Source of the DNA: Artocarpus heterophyllus | Taxonomy: Eukaryota > Streptophyta > Magnoliopsida > Rosales > Moraceae | DNA length: 64,000 bases | Assembly (NCBI GenBank): GCA_025403435.1 | Contig: CM046327.1 | Coordinates: 14,128,218 to 14,192,217, forward strand | Reading direction: 5' to 3' | In this document: positions 23,496-35,222 of the stretch, one piece after another | Layout: every line of letters begins with the position of its first letter | Numbering within the stretch: position 1 is the first letter of the stretch | Translations under genes and position numbers: made by a program | Notes under the pieces: generated by a model | What the model was told of the DNA's origin: nothing | What the model saw: the letters and a program-made list of their open reading frames with translations, nothing else | Database searches by the model: none

Positions 23496-25887
23496 GGAAA
23501 TCCGTCAGAACTTGAGCCTTTATTGCCGTTCTTGGCACAAAATGTACATCATATTGGCCCAGCTCAACCGACCATTTGGCCATCCGACCTGATATTTTCG
23601 GGCTCTGTAAAACTTGCCGGAGAGGGAATTTGGTCGGGATCTTGATGGTATGGCCTTGGTAATATGGCCGCAGCTTCTGGACTGATGTTATTAAGGCAAA
23701 GGCCAGTTTCTCCAACGGAGAGTACCGCTCCTCGGCACCTTGGAACGCGTGGCTGGTATAGTAAACTGGCATCTGGATCCCGTTTTTATCTCGGACTAAT
23801 ACCGAGCTGACAGCCTTCTCCGAGACGGCCAAATAGGTTGTTAAAACCTCACCGGGCAAAGGTTTGGACAGGAGCGAGGGTGTGGCTAGGTAAGTTTTTA
23901 AGTCTTGGAAAGCATCCTCACACTCCCTGCTCCACTCAAACCTCCCCTTAAGTGCCTTGAAAAAAGGGTGACACTTGTCGGTAGCCCGGGAGACAAATCT
24001 TGACAAAGCGGCCACCATGCCAGTAAGCCTTTGCACGTCTTTCACTGTCCGAGGAGAATGCATGTCGATAATCGCCTGGGCCTTTGTCGGGTTGACCTCG
24101 ATTCCTCGTCGGTTAACCAAAAATCCAAGGAATTTACCTGAGCCGACGCCGAAAGTGCATTTTGCCGGGTTGAGTTTCATCCCATACTCCCGGAGAATGT
24201 CAAAGCTAGCTCGGAGGTCGGCCATGTGGTCCTTCGCTTGGACGGATTTTACTAACATGTCGTCCACGTAGACCTCTATAGTTTTCCAGATCAGTCGAGC
24301 GAACATTTTGTTAACAAGGCGTTGATAAGTAGCCCCAGCATTCTTGAGACCAAACGGCATTACAACGTAACAGTACAAGCCCTGGTCAGTAATAAATGAG
24401 GTTTTGACTTGGTCTTCTTCGGCCATTCTTATCTGATTATATCCGGAGTATGCGTCCATAAAGCTCAGTAGCTCGTGGCCAGCTGTGGCATCAACGAGCT
24501 GGTCTATCTGAGGAAGTGGGAAGCAGTCCTTCGGGCAGGTCTTGTTAAGATCGATGTAGTTAATGCAGACTCGCCACTTGCCGTTCGCCTTTTTGACGAG
24601 GATGACATTTGCTAACCATTCAGGGTATTTGACTTCTCTAATAAACCCAGCCTTCAGGAGCTTCTGGACTTCATCGTTGATCGCAGCATATCTCTCCGGA
24701 TTAAAGGCCCTTCGTTTTTGTATCACCGGCTTGTGGTTAGGTTGGACGTTGAGCCGATGGCTGATGACGCTCGGATCTATTCCGGGCATGTCTTCATGGG
24801 ACCATGCAAAAACGTCTTGGTATTCGGAAAGAAGGGATTGCAGGTCGGCCCAGATCTCAGGTTGTAACTGTGATTCGAGTTGGACTGTGCGCTCTGGCCT
24901 TTCGGGGTCCAGAGAGAACGGCACCAAGTCTTCAACCGAGGTACCCCTTACCTCTTCCTCGGGCAACCTAGGATCCAGGTCCGCGAGCATCTTCGGCGCC
25001 GGATCGGTCGGGAGATCGGTCTCATCGACCGAATGAACGGCCAGGATTCCATGTTGCTGAGCTGAGGCTGCCCGGACTGCATTTGCATAGCAAGCCTGGG
25101 AGTCCGTCTGGGATGAACGGATCACTCCAACGCCACCATCGGTTGGGAACTTCATCGCCAGGTGATATGTCGAAACCACGGCCTTTAATCCGTTCAAGGT
25201 CGGCCGGCCGATGATGATGTTGTACTGGGAGGGTTTATCAACGACTAAAAAGTCGACAACCCGAGTGACCCTCGCGGCTCCTTCTCTGAAAGTTACCGGG
25301 AGGCTGACCTTCCCGGTTGCCCGGACACATTCACCAGCGAAGCCGAAAAGTGGAGTCCGAACCGAGACCAAAGGCGCGTTGCTTATCTTCAACTTATCGA
25401 ATGCCTGCTTAAAGAGGATGTCTGCCGAACTGCCGTTGTCAACTAAGACACGCCGTATAATATTGTTGGCGATAGGCAGTTCGCAAACTAGGGCATCGTT
25501 ATGAGGATGCATTAATCGGTCCGCTTCTTCTTCGGTGAAGGTGATCGGGGTGTATTCTTGGCGGCATATCTTGTTGATGTGCTCGGACACATTTATGAAT
25601 TCACCCCGTTCGACCCGCCGAGCTTCTCTGACGTAGGATCGCCGCCCACTTGACGTGTCCCCGGTGACAGGCCCGCCGAATATCGTATGTACAATATTCG
25701 GGGGTTCCGGGGCGTTCCCACTATCGATCTTGGGTCGGCTTTGTACGTCTCGGCCTGACGAGTCATTCCTTCCAGAGGTTGTCCTCGGGGCTATAGCCCG
25801 TTCCACAAATTCCTGTAACAGACCTTCTCGGACCAACCTCTCTATCTGATCCTTCAGCTGGATGCATTCTCGGGTAGTATGCCCCAC
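23452..25887 (-). pseudogene. Tat protease, reverse transcriptase and first RNase H
   Basis: An open 811-codon stretch. Near its N-terminus is HTTRECIQLKDQIERL, then the aspartic protease (VLVDNGSSADILF), reverse transcriptase (NGKWRVCINYIDLNKTCPKD, MPFGLKNAGATYQRLVN, and the active-site YVDDML), and RNase H (YYTSHAFQGAEERYSPLEKL). Together they copy the genomic RNA into DNA. The frame upstream is broken by a TAG at about 25917 and a frameshift near 25965. Confidence 0.9.
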
Positions 25888-25958
25888 GTCTTTGTGAAAT
25901 TGGCAAAACTTCGACTAGTCACGCTTCACCCTGCTGCCTCGGAGCTTCGGCGGTGGTG

Positions 25959-27300
25959 TCAGCAAATTCTTGTCGCCAACCTGGCGAGCACCTCATCGTT
26001 GGTTGCCACCAGGGGTGTGTAGTTCTGAAACTTGCTGGTTGGCCCCTTTGGCTTATCAGCTTTCTCTTTCTTCTGTTTCTTTGCATGCTCAGCGCTGCCC
26101 TGTTCCAGCGCCTTTTTCTGCTTCTTATCCTTTTTTGTTCTGCTCGGGCCAGCCTCTTCCCGGCGGCTCTTCATGTACTCGGCTGCGTCCGCGTGTCTCT
26201 GGGCATACCCGAGCATTTGCGAAAACGTGTTTGGCTGCTCAAAGGCCAAGGACCATGTCAGCTTCTCGTCTCGGAGGCCCCCTACAAAAATATGTTTGAG
26301 GGTCTCGTCTTCGACGTGCTTGACCTCGAGAGCTGCCCAGGTAAACCGGTTAATATAATCCCTGACGCTGCCGTCTCCCTGCTTGACGGCATACAGGTAA
26401 GTTATTTCTTTCCTCCGCGTCTTGGTTGTAGAGAATGCGGAGGAGAAGGCATCGGCTAAATACCGAAAAGAAGAAATCAACCCGGGTTCGAGTCGTCAGA
26501 ACCACTGTCGGGCAGGGCCTGTAAGAGTAAGTGAGAAAGCTTTACACATTGCAGCATTGCTGGTGTTCTGCAGCAGCATGTGTCCCCGAAAAAGTTCGGC
26601 GTGCTCATCAGCGTCAGTGGCTCCATCATAAGGCTTGATTTGCGGGACTTTGAACTTTGGTGGCATAGACGCCCGCATTATGTGATCCGGGAAAGGCGGG
26701 TCCTGAGCTCCGATTTCATCTAGACCGAATCTACAATTCCGGATCTCATCGATCTGTCGCTGCAGTGCCCGGAACTGACGGCTATTGGTGTCTTCAGGCA
26801 GTTCGACCCGATAGGGTACTCTGCCCACTGCACGGCCTCCAGCCCCGGCCTGACGATTCCGGTTAATTCCTTGAGACCCAAGTCGGTCAAATACCGAGGC
26901 TCGGGAGCCTTGTGGTGAAGGGGCACGAGCCGCTTGGCGACCCACACGGTGTTCTTGAACTTGCCTGTTGTCAGCTGGGATTCCCCTAGTGGATCTCGCA
27001 GACGGCTCGGATCGGCTTTGCTGTGGGTTTGCTGCACTTCGCTCAACCCGACTTCCAGCCTGGTCATCCTGGGCCGGGAGAGGCAGAGCTGGTGCAGCCT
27101 GTCGCTGAGCTTGCTGGGCGAGCTGCTGAGTTAGGATCCGGACCGCATCTGTAAGCTCACGGATCGGATCTTGAGCGGCTCGGGCCTCTACCGGCTTGGC
27201 CCTCGCCGTGCTTCCTTGCCCCCCGGACCGAGATCTCGTGGTCCTAGGACGGCCCCTAGGCCGGCCTGTAGCCGGTTGCCTATGCCTTGCATCGCCTGAC
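25959..27300 (-). pseudogene. Tat gag
   Basis: Retrotransposon gag domain in pieces. 26945-26496 contains LPEDTNSRQFRALQRQIDEI, MPPKFKVPQIKPYDG and ALTLTGPARQWF-type text. After an in-frame TGA (about 26493, where the expected codon is Arg) it continues with SFRYLADAFSSAF, GDGSVRDYINRF and a Lys-rich tail ending near 25959. The N-terminal part before 26945 needs a frame change. Gag would form the virus-like particle. Confidence 0.85.
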
Positions 27301-27393
27301 CCCTCCTGTCGGGCGGTATCATCTCATGTGTTATCTCGTGTTGTCATCTCGGTAGTCCGAGGTATAATAACTTGTAAGTTGGGGCGCGTTCGG

Positions 27394-27410
27394 CCTTCCT
27401 TCTAGCGCCA
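27394..27410 (-). other. Primer-binding site of the Tat element
   Basis: The minus strand reads TGGCGCTAGAAGGAAGG a few bases inside the 5' LTR. The same type of site (TGGCACTAGAAGGAGGG) follows the LTR at 61781-62371. Confidence 0.7.
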
Positions 27411-27413
27411 AAA

Positions 27414-28037
27414 TGTGATGCTTACCGTTGTCCGGCGTCGGATCAATACCCACGTGCGGCTGTGCACGTCCTAACCTCTTCTTAGGCTTGCCCCTGACTA
27501 GGAATGTGTACCTGCGAGAGGGATGACTTGGAGAAATGAGATTAGTCAATAGACAAGGGCTCTCCGATGCTCAAGGCAAGTATTGCTCGACAGAGGTCGG
27601 CAGCTAATTAAGTGTGAAGAAGTCTCTCTCTCTAAAATGCCATAAATGCATCCTATTTATAGGCCACCAGCTGGATCGGGTGCAAGATGGGTTTTGCCCA
27701 TTACCCAGGTATCACATCAAAGTATGACAAGCAGTAAATGACAAGTGTCGCGTCCATCGCCCAATGGATTGGACTCTATCGGACGGCAGCACGTTTGCCT
27801 GGTGTTGGCCTACAAGGATGGGCACTGACGTATCCTTATGAATAACGCGGCCCGACCCAAGCTACCGTACATCCCCGAGGTGGCACTCTTCTTGGGGGCG
27901 TGCCCTTGAATAAATGGAAGGCACCTCGGGAAGAGTGTGATTCGTCGGGTCGGGCAGTAGAGCCAATGTCTGCCGAGCTTAGTTGCCGACCACCAAAGTC
28001 AGCGTCCTCGGTGGTGGCGCCGAGCTTACCCTCAACA
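27414..28037 (-). repeat. 5' LTR of the Tat element
   Basis: 624 bp, matching 14955-15579 with about a dozen scattered differences, mostly transitions. On the minus strand its first bases TGTTGA, read in the HflX frame, give Cys and a TGA stop. Confidence 0.95.
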
Positions 28038-30026
28038 AGAGGGCCCCCATTTTTTACCAAAGAAGCTCCTTTCTACAACATTCTTGGCCTTCACCTTGTC
28101 CTCTTGGTCCCTTAGCCTCTCGTCAATGATTTGAAGCAACTCTTGCAAACCAACTCCCATTAAGGCAGATGTTTTGACATGTGGACCAGACCGATCAACT
28201 TGAGAATAAATCTGATGCACTTCTTTCGAACACTGGCTTTGTTGGTCATCCAAAGTGTTCCAATGGGCAGAAGAGACATCCTCATCACTCAAAGCGTTTT
28301 GGTCTTCTTCTGATGCTAACGGGTCATCAGTAGAGTAATCTTTCTTGTCATCTATAGCTTCAACATTGCCTGTTGATAGTTCGTATGCACTGGAACAGCC
28401 AGCCTGATTGTTTTCTACACTTGGCGACTCCTCATAGTCCATATCCTCTTCTTCCCTAGAAAACATGCTAGCTTGACCATCTTCACCATCTACAAGATAT
28501 TCATCTCTGTCCCTACTCTCCTCTTGCTGATCTATCTGAGCATTTCATATAATAGCTCTTGTTATAATAAATATATTCTACACACAAAAAAGAAGGATGA
28601 GGAAAGGGTTTGTGGTAATACCTTATTCCAAACTTCAATCATATTCTCAATCTTCTCTTTTGATACCCCGATTTGCTCAAGAACACCAACTATGGTTGAC
28701 CGGTGCTCCTCAAGATTGGGAGCAGCACAGTCCAACACATGCTATTAGGATTAATTAAACCTATTAGGCACATCTTTGGAGGCAATATTAACCATACAAT
28801 GATTTTTCTAATTCATTTATGTCATGATGATTTTGTATCATACCACAAAAAGGTGTCATGTGTCAAAGTAATCTTAATATACTGAAAGCCAATAATCAAA
28901 TGATCATATACTTGTAAACTGCAATTAATCTATCAATTTTAAGTTTCACTGATTAGGATAATGTAGTCTTAAGGACCGTTGCAGATTTGGGAGCGTACCA
29001 CAAGCAGATCAGCTTCCACCACCTCTTCTAAAGTTGCATGAAATGCTTCAACTAACTGCAAATTTGAGTCGCTTTAATAGTGAAAACGAATAGCGATAAC
29101 ATATAGTGAAGGGATAAAGCACTTAACCAGCAGTTTTTCAATATACCTGCACTGGCAAATCTGATATGAATCCTACTGTATCACTTCGGAGCACTTTCTT
29201 TCCGGACATGACGCTAACATGATAAAATCAGTGGAAAAGAAGCTCTGGAGAGGTGCCACAATTGAACAGAACAGAGACCAAAATAGAACTCATTCCTTAA
29301 AAATATTACCCTGAAGGAAGAACTGCACTTCTTACTGTAGGATCCACAGTTGCAAAGAGTCTATAGAAAAATAAACGTAACATTTATTATAGTTCACTTA
29401 TTTTTTAGAAAAGACAAAACTACAATACATCTTGAGTGTTACATATCAATGCTTAATGTACATATAGCTATTCTATATAAAAACATATCATGAAAATGGA
29501 TTTTACTACTGACTATCGCTATAGAGAGGGCTGTCCAAGAGTGCACTCACTAACTTAGATTTCCCCTCTTCACAAGAGAAAAATTAACACTTACAAGTTG
29601 AAAGCAAGAAGCAAGCAAGATCTAGTTCCTACTTATGAGAACCAACAAGATTGGAATCAGATCATAGCAAATATAAAGATAAAACCAGAAGTGCATATGT
29701 TTTGTTCAGATAACCTACAGCGTTTGTATAACCAACAACAGCAACAGTAGCTAAACCACGACCGCGTGACCCACCACGTCTCATACGAGAAGCCCGTTGC
29801 ATTGCTTGACTACGACGAACCTCTTCAATTTGTGACAATAAAATTCTCTTTCGTTCTGAAATTCTGATATTATAGTGCTACAAGTGAAAAACTATCGCAT
29901 AAAATGAAAAGAACCATTAATGAGAGCAATAGAACCAAAAGCACGTCTCATATGCCAAATGAGTATCTTATTAATTACAGAAATTTCTAACCTACTTCAT
30001 TATGAGTATACTGTTAATTACATTAC

Positions 30027-30057
<31 letters not shown>

Positions 30058-30118
30058 CATAGAGAGAGAGAGATATCACCTTCGTCGTTGAAGTTGAAGT
30101 TCAGTTTCTCCAGCGCTG
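28038..30118 (-). pseudogene. HflX-type GTPase gene, 5'-truncated and interrupted
   Basis: Eight minus-strand exons with matching phases: about 30118-30080, 29863-29719, 29565-29510, 29360-29310, 29213-29147, 29055-28999, 28741-28622, 28535-28038. They encode the C-terminal half of a plant HflX: the GETELQLQRRR motif, a helical linker, G1 (GYTNAGKSK), LFATVDPTVRS, G3 (SDTVGFISDLP), VEAFHATLEEVVEADLLV, HVLDCAAPNLEEHRST, G4 (VWNKID), an acidic plant insert, and TSALMGVGLQELLQIIDERL. HflX binds ribosomes and hydrolyses GTP; plant copies are usually organellar. The N-terminal half is not found up to 33.7 kb. The Thr that normally follows GKS is Lys. The Tat LTR enters the last exon at 28037, so the frame now ends GPSC-stop instead of the original nine further residues. 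Confidence 0.85.
30015..30072. repeat. Compound (TA)n/(GA)n microsatellite
   Basis: TA repeats followed by AGAGAGAGAGAG, within an intron of the HflX-type gene just before the exon at 30080. Confidence 0.9.
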
Positions 30119-30199
30119 CTTATAAATCGACAGCACAAGAGACGGCATGTCGTTTATTCATAAGGTGATAGCGACAGGTCAGTGTTTATTGAAGTCGCA

Positions 30200-31193
30200 A
30201 GCCAGGTCTTTCTACTAACGAGAGGACTTAAATGAAAGCTCTAATTCACCCACGGTTTTGACCCAAGAAACAAAAAGTGGGGCCTACTTAGATCCCACGA
30301 GTGGGGCCTACGTTTTGGTTAAGGGATGAGAATAGGAAAACCTCATAAATCAAACCAAGCTAATTCAAATTAATTCAGAGCAAACAAGAAACTAATTTGA
30401 ACGGATTTTATTTTATCAATTCAAGTTAATTATCTACAGTTTTCCTTTTCTTTTTTTTTTCTTTTTTTAAGTATTTATTACCTTTTACAACCAGCCATTT
30501 TAAAGTAATTCAAAAAGTATATTTGTTATTTTCAATCATCTACCATTAGATTGCCTTTAACACAGAAATTTATACATTTCCTTTTGAGAAAAAAAAAAAC
30601 TCAAACCTTGCAAAAATAAAAGAGAATAAAAAAAATGTCAGATTTTTGAAACTTTTAAAGTAAATATTAAATTTTGAAAATATTTATAATGAATGTTAAA
30701 TTATATGTAAACAACTTATTTACTACGTAAATAAAAAATATTACATTATACACAAAAGGTAAATACATTATTTGCTTCATCATTTATTGTCTAAATAAAA
30801 ATTATTTATACTACAAACAAAGAGCATATAAATTATTTATATCAAAAATTTGACATTGACTACAAATATTTTCAAAACTTAACATTTACTACAATAAGTT
30901 TTAAAAAGTGACATTTTCTACAATTTAAAAAAAAAGTCCAACGTGAATAATGGCTTAACTAAGGAAAAAAAATGTTAGTTTCACAAATGGTGCTTGACTA
31001 TTAGCTTGTTTCAGTTTTAGTTCTTTTCATCAATTGAGTATTAAAAACAAAACAAAATATTTAGTTAGCATAATGGTATTTTACCATTTTAATGTCAGAT
31101 TCACCTGCTATTGCATGTTTTATTAGCAAAAAATTATTAACATGCATATTCTATTAACTCATATTCCAGAAACGCCTCATGGATAATGAGATT
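30200..31193. other. AT-rich intergenic DNA
   Basis: No coding region seen. The missing N-terminal exons of the HflX-type gene would be expected here or further right and are not recognisable. Confidence 0.45.
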
Positions 31194-31480
31194 CTAGAAC
31201 ACGGACGATAGAGTAGATGGCTTCATATTCTCCTTCAAGACCATTGAGAACTTTAGAGTAAGATCTTCTTGGTCAACATGAGAATTGAGCGTCTTTAATT
31301 TATCGAAAATAGATTTGATGCCTGGCATGTAATCGGTGACAGATTTGAGCATGTTTATGAGTTTAGATAATGGTAGTTTGTGGTTGAGATGAGGCAGAAA
31401 AAAGAGCGGCAAATCAAATTTGGTTTTTATCGACCATAGTTTTTTACTCTCGAGAAATCGAGAGCTCTGATACCATAAAA
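31194..31480 (-). mobile_element. Remnant of a Copia-like element: PBS and gag start
   Basis: The minus strand carries TGGTATCAGAGC (31477-31466), the canonical initiator-tRNA PBS. An open frame follows to 31194 with gag-like text (KSIFDKLKTLNSHVDQEDLT, LKFSMVLKENM). LTR sequence should lie on the right (31480 onward) but I could not fix its far end. The rest of the element is gone. Confidence 0.55.
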
Positions 31481-32333
31481 GATGTCTAGAGAAAGTTTTC
31501 AATTTTTGATTGACGTAGAAATTACAACTTATACATATACAAATTTTACAATATATAAATAAATTATTTTACAATGCAAGGAACAAAATAAAATAAAATA
31601 TTCACGTCTTGTGGACTTTCGATTTTCCTTCCGTTTCTTCCTTGTTATCAAAGCATTCACACCCTTCCTTCAAAGCAAACCAGTCTACATGAATTATAAA
31701 CATGAATTGGAAATCAACTTTTGATGTACAAGATGCACAAGAGAATGTTCCAAAATCACACAATTTGAGCTAGGGATGAGGTGTGCTAGAATGGTCCTGA
31801 CAACATTGTGGACAACGTAAAATTATTTGGAAAACAATTTGATATTGGCCAAATCCCAAGTAACATTATTATAAACTCCCATGTGAAGTATTTTAGGTTT
31901 TGATGTTTCAATTTTGCTTCAAATTTTTTGGAGTTTAGGATTTATTTTCAAAACTCATTTTGCTTTCCTTCTGTAATTTAGGGGGACATTATTCAAAATG
32001 CGTTAATAACTGACCTACCAACTTAGCACCAAAAAAAAAAAAAAAAAAGACCACCTACCAACATGTGAATAATCACATGGTTAAATCTTATTTCCTCTGA
32101 TTTTCGACGTCATAATAATATATCCATCAATTTTAAAACGATTGAAAAAAGGAGCATTTTCACATGGCTCTTTGCAGAATCGCTCAATAAATATTGACTT
32201 CAAAAAAGAGTGTTTCTGTTTTGCTCCGTGTGAGATGTGAGACAAGTTGATGGCTTCACAGATATGGATCTTTGTGTTGTTCTATCTCAAAAGGAGTATT
32301 GAGAACCTTAAAAAAAAAAAAAAAAAAGGAGCC
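31481..32333. other. AT-rich DNA, probably partly decayed LTR
   Basis: No gene seen. Contains A-runs near 32032-32049 and 32310-32327. Confidence 0.4.
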
Positions 32334-32341
32334 TTGAGAAA

Positions 32342-33179
32342 TAAGGGTGAACGGCGGGCAGTTTAATGGTTTTTGGGCGGGTGCGGTGCGGTTTTTTTGG
32401 ATGGCGGGTTGACGATTAACCAACCTGCAAACCGCCCACCACATGACGGGCGGTTTTGGTTTGGTTTTGGATGGTTGCGGGCGGGTGTGGGCGGGTTGAG
32501 GCGGTTTAGACCTATGTTATTGCCCAATGTAATTTTTTGGACCTTTTTTTTAGAAAGTGAAGAAAATTTATAGAAAATATAAGATGATAATACATTAAAC
32601 ATTCCCAACAAGTTTGATGCTTAAAGACAGTGACTATATTCAAAAGTACAAATTAAGAAACATAATCATTCACTGCAACAAGAAACATCAACTACATATA
32701 AAGTGATAAATAAAGTCAAGAGTCTATAAAAATTAAAGCCTATTCACTGGGTTCGAAAATAATAGAATGCTACAAATGAAATGATGAACAAAGTCAAGTG
32801 TTCTTTTTCTTTTAGGGCTTTCTCTACTAATTTACTTGATTTGAATTTTGAACACTTCACAAAATAATAGGAGAATTTTTAATTTCTAATATGTCAAGAG
32901 GCAGCCGAGCCTATGCTTGAAGTGTTGGATTGTTCAATTATCTCTAAAATAAGAACAAAATCAAATAAATGATAAGTTTTTTTAAAAAAATATATAGGCG
33001 GGCGGGTGCAGGTTGAACCCGCCCTCAAAAAATTAAAACCAAACCCGCCCACTGAATATATTGGTGGGCAGGTTCAACCCGCCCACCAGTGGGTTGCTAA
33101 CGTAAACCTGCTTTTTTTGAGATGGGCGGACGCGGACGCAAACGGTTGACAGGTGCGGGACGGTTTTTGTACAACCCTA
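32342..33179. mobile_element. Non-autonomous hAT-like DNA transposon
   Basis: 838 bp flanked by the perfect 8-bp direct repeat TTGAGAAA (32334-32341 and 33180-33187), the size made by hAT transposases. The ends are imperfect inverted repeats (TAAGGGTGAAC and GTACAACCCTA). Both subterminal zones are packed with GCGGG/CCCGC motifs, possible transposase-binding sites, around an AT-rich centre. There is no transposase ORF; the ORFs at 32256-32611 come from the G-rich repeats. Confidence 0.85.
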
Positions 33180-33187
33180 TTGAGAAA

Positions 33188-33690
33188 GTTCAAGTGACGC
33201 GTGGGGCTGTGTCCTATAGGGTGTAGAACAATAATGAAATAACATTCTAGCATTATATCACGCATATATCCAATTTTCCACTCATCAACCATCTTCTATA
33301 AAATCCATAGTCATAAGACAATATACATTCCACTCTAAGACAATCCACGACGAGTCTTTCAGGCAACTTTCCCTTTCAAGGACATTCACTGCCTTGCCAC
33401 ATCGTCAGGTAGGCTTCACTTTTTTCTTTTTTTTTTTAATAGATTTTACAAATTTTTTCAAACTATGTTACCCGTGCTGACATATCCTTCAAACTTTAAA
33501 ATATATCTAATGTGTTCTTTAAACTATAATACTTCTCTAAAATATTTTTTGGATGGAATTACTAAGCTTTAACTTTATTTAAGATTAACATATTGATTCT
33601 AACCAACTACAATATAAAACTCTCAACATACAGTTATAATAAAAAGAAAAAAAATTATAACAATATAAATCTCTTGTATATTATACTTTA
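33188..33690. other. Upstream region of the DUF21/CBS gene
   Basis: No gene. Pyrimidine-rich tract at 33416-33438. Confidence 0.4.
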
Positions 33691-35188
33691 ACCAATTTAC
33701 CAAACATGATGTGAATATAACATCTTCGGATGAATCACTTGGCTTCTTCGTTCGGATTGTGACAATAATAACGATGGTTTTGTTTGCTGGGCTCATGTCT
33801 GGGCTCAGTTTGGGCCTTATATCTTTGAGCCTCGTTGATCTTGAAGTTCTTGCCGAGTCTGGCACTCGCACTGATCGCTTACATGCCGGTGGGCATTCTG
33901 AGTTACCCGACACTGCTATTTATATTATATTTTTTAAGTTGTATTACCCTTAAATGTACGTGATATTTATCATTTTTTGTAAATTTTTAATATAGATAGT
34001 CATAGATCAAAATGTTAAAATCTTAATCGGACAATCAAAACACCTTATTCCATCGATGAAACAAAATTGCCTCATTGACTATAAAAATTATGTTTTATTT
34101 TTAAATGGGTGTCAAAAATGTAAAATGGCTTCAATTGGATTCAAAACTAATAGTAAACATGTATGAATCAGAATCGGTGATCGGGCCTTTTTTTTTTAAT
34201 GCGAATTAGCATCAATTTCGCACATGAAGCAACATGATAAGCATTTGCTTACTTTTACTATATTTAATTAGACCAAAGAGATTGAGAGTTTATTCTTTCT
34301 ATTTACACCTTTCCGCCCACCAATTATATGCGATTGGCTTCCATATTAGGTGGCAATATAATCTAGTTGATAAGTGCTTATTAACTATGACAGAACTTTA
34401 TTAGCTTGATGCTTTCGACCGAAAATAAAAAAGTAAAAATAGCTTAATGCTGCAAATTGGCTTCTTTAATTCTTTTACTTGCTCTCAATCGTCCCTATAT
34501 GCTCGATATAGACTACATTTGTTAGTTCTACCAATTTTTTATTTTATTTTATTTTTTTCCAACCGTTAGTCATGAATTTGACTTATATGTAAGCGTTAAC
34601 TCAACTATATACACATAATATATAATAATAAAAAGGAGAAATTGATAGACAACATCTTTTTTAGGATTGATCTTTTTGACTAATCCATTATTGGTAACTT
34701 TGTTCGTTTGTCAATGTAACTCTGTTATTATGACACTCAATTTGTTTGCATATAACACATAAGAAATATAATTTAATACATGTAACTTTGAATGTTACAT
34801 TTTAACAAATGGAATTGACTGTTACACGAATAAAGTTACATTTGCAAATGAAAAAAGTTACAAATACAAAACTGGACAGGTGCTGCATCTGAGCTAAAAC
34901 CCTATTTTTTATGGGAATAAAGCCTAAGAGTTAGAAAATTTAAGGAAACTAAGTAAATAATAGTAAATCTTGGATAAATCATGTAGCCTATGATCAAATT
35001 TGATAAATTCCGGATCTTACAAAAAAAATTTATTTTTTAAAGAAATACTGAATACGAAATTGAATGCTTTGACTAATATAAGCAAGTACCATGTCACGAT
35101 AGAAAACAACAACTATTGCTTTGCACCCTACTAATCTCCAATGCCGCTGCTATGGAGGTAATTTCCATTGACTATGTTTGCAAACAGC

Positions 35189-35222
<34 letters not shown>

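Larger units (their letters stand above)
14955..28037 (-). mobile_element. Ty3/gypsy Tat-lineage LTR retrotransposon
   Basis: A complete but decayed element of 13.08 kb, or about 10.7 kb without the nested solo LTR. Transcription runs on the minus strand. LTRs are 14955-15579 and 27414-28037, both with TGT...TCAACA ends, and an AGAGG target duplication flanks them. Order on the minus strand: 5' LTR, PBS (27410-27394), gag, protease, reverse transcriptase, RNase H, a second RNase H, integrase; then on the opposite strand an antisense ORF; then the polypurine tract and 3' LTR. A second archaeal-type RNase H and an antisense ORF are hallmarks of the Tat group (Grande/Retand type). Several in-frame stops and frameshifts make it non-autonomous now. 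The LTRs differ at roughly a dozen positions by eye. Confidence 0.95.

Noticed and set aside
22876..25849. Many plus-strand ORFs opposite the Tat pol genes
   Set aside because: They mirror the GC-rich pol coding strand, have no domains, and are distinct from the real antisense ORF at 15956-20876.
32256..32611. Overlapping Pro/Gly-rich ORFs near 32.4 kb
   Set aside because: They come from the GCGGG repeats at the end of the hAT-like element.
33961..35100. A missing KILPVV-type mini-exon of the DUF21 gene near 34015
   Set aside because: A weak KIL-like reading exists near 34016 but it lacks proper splice borders and similarity beyond three residues.
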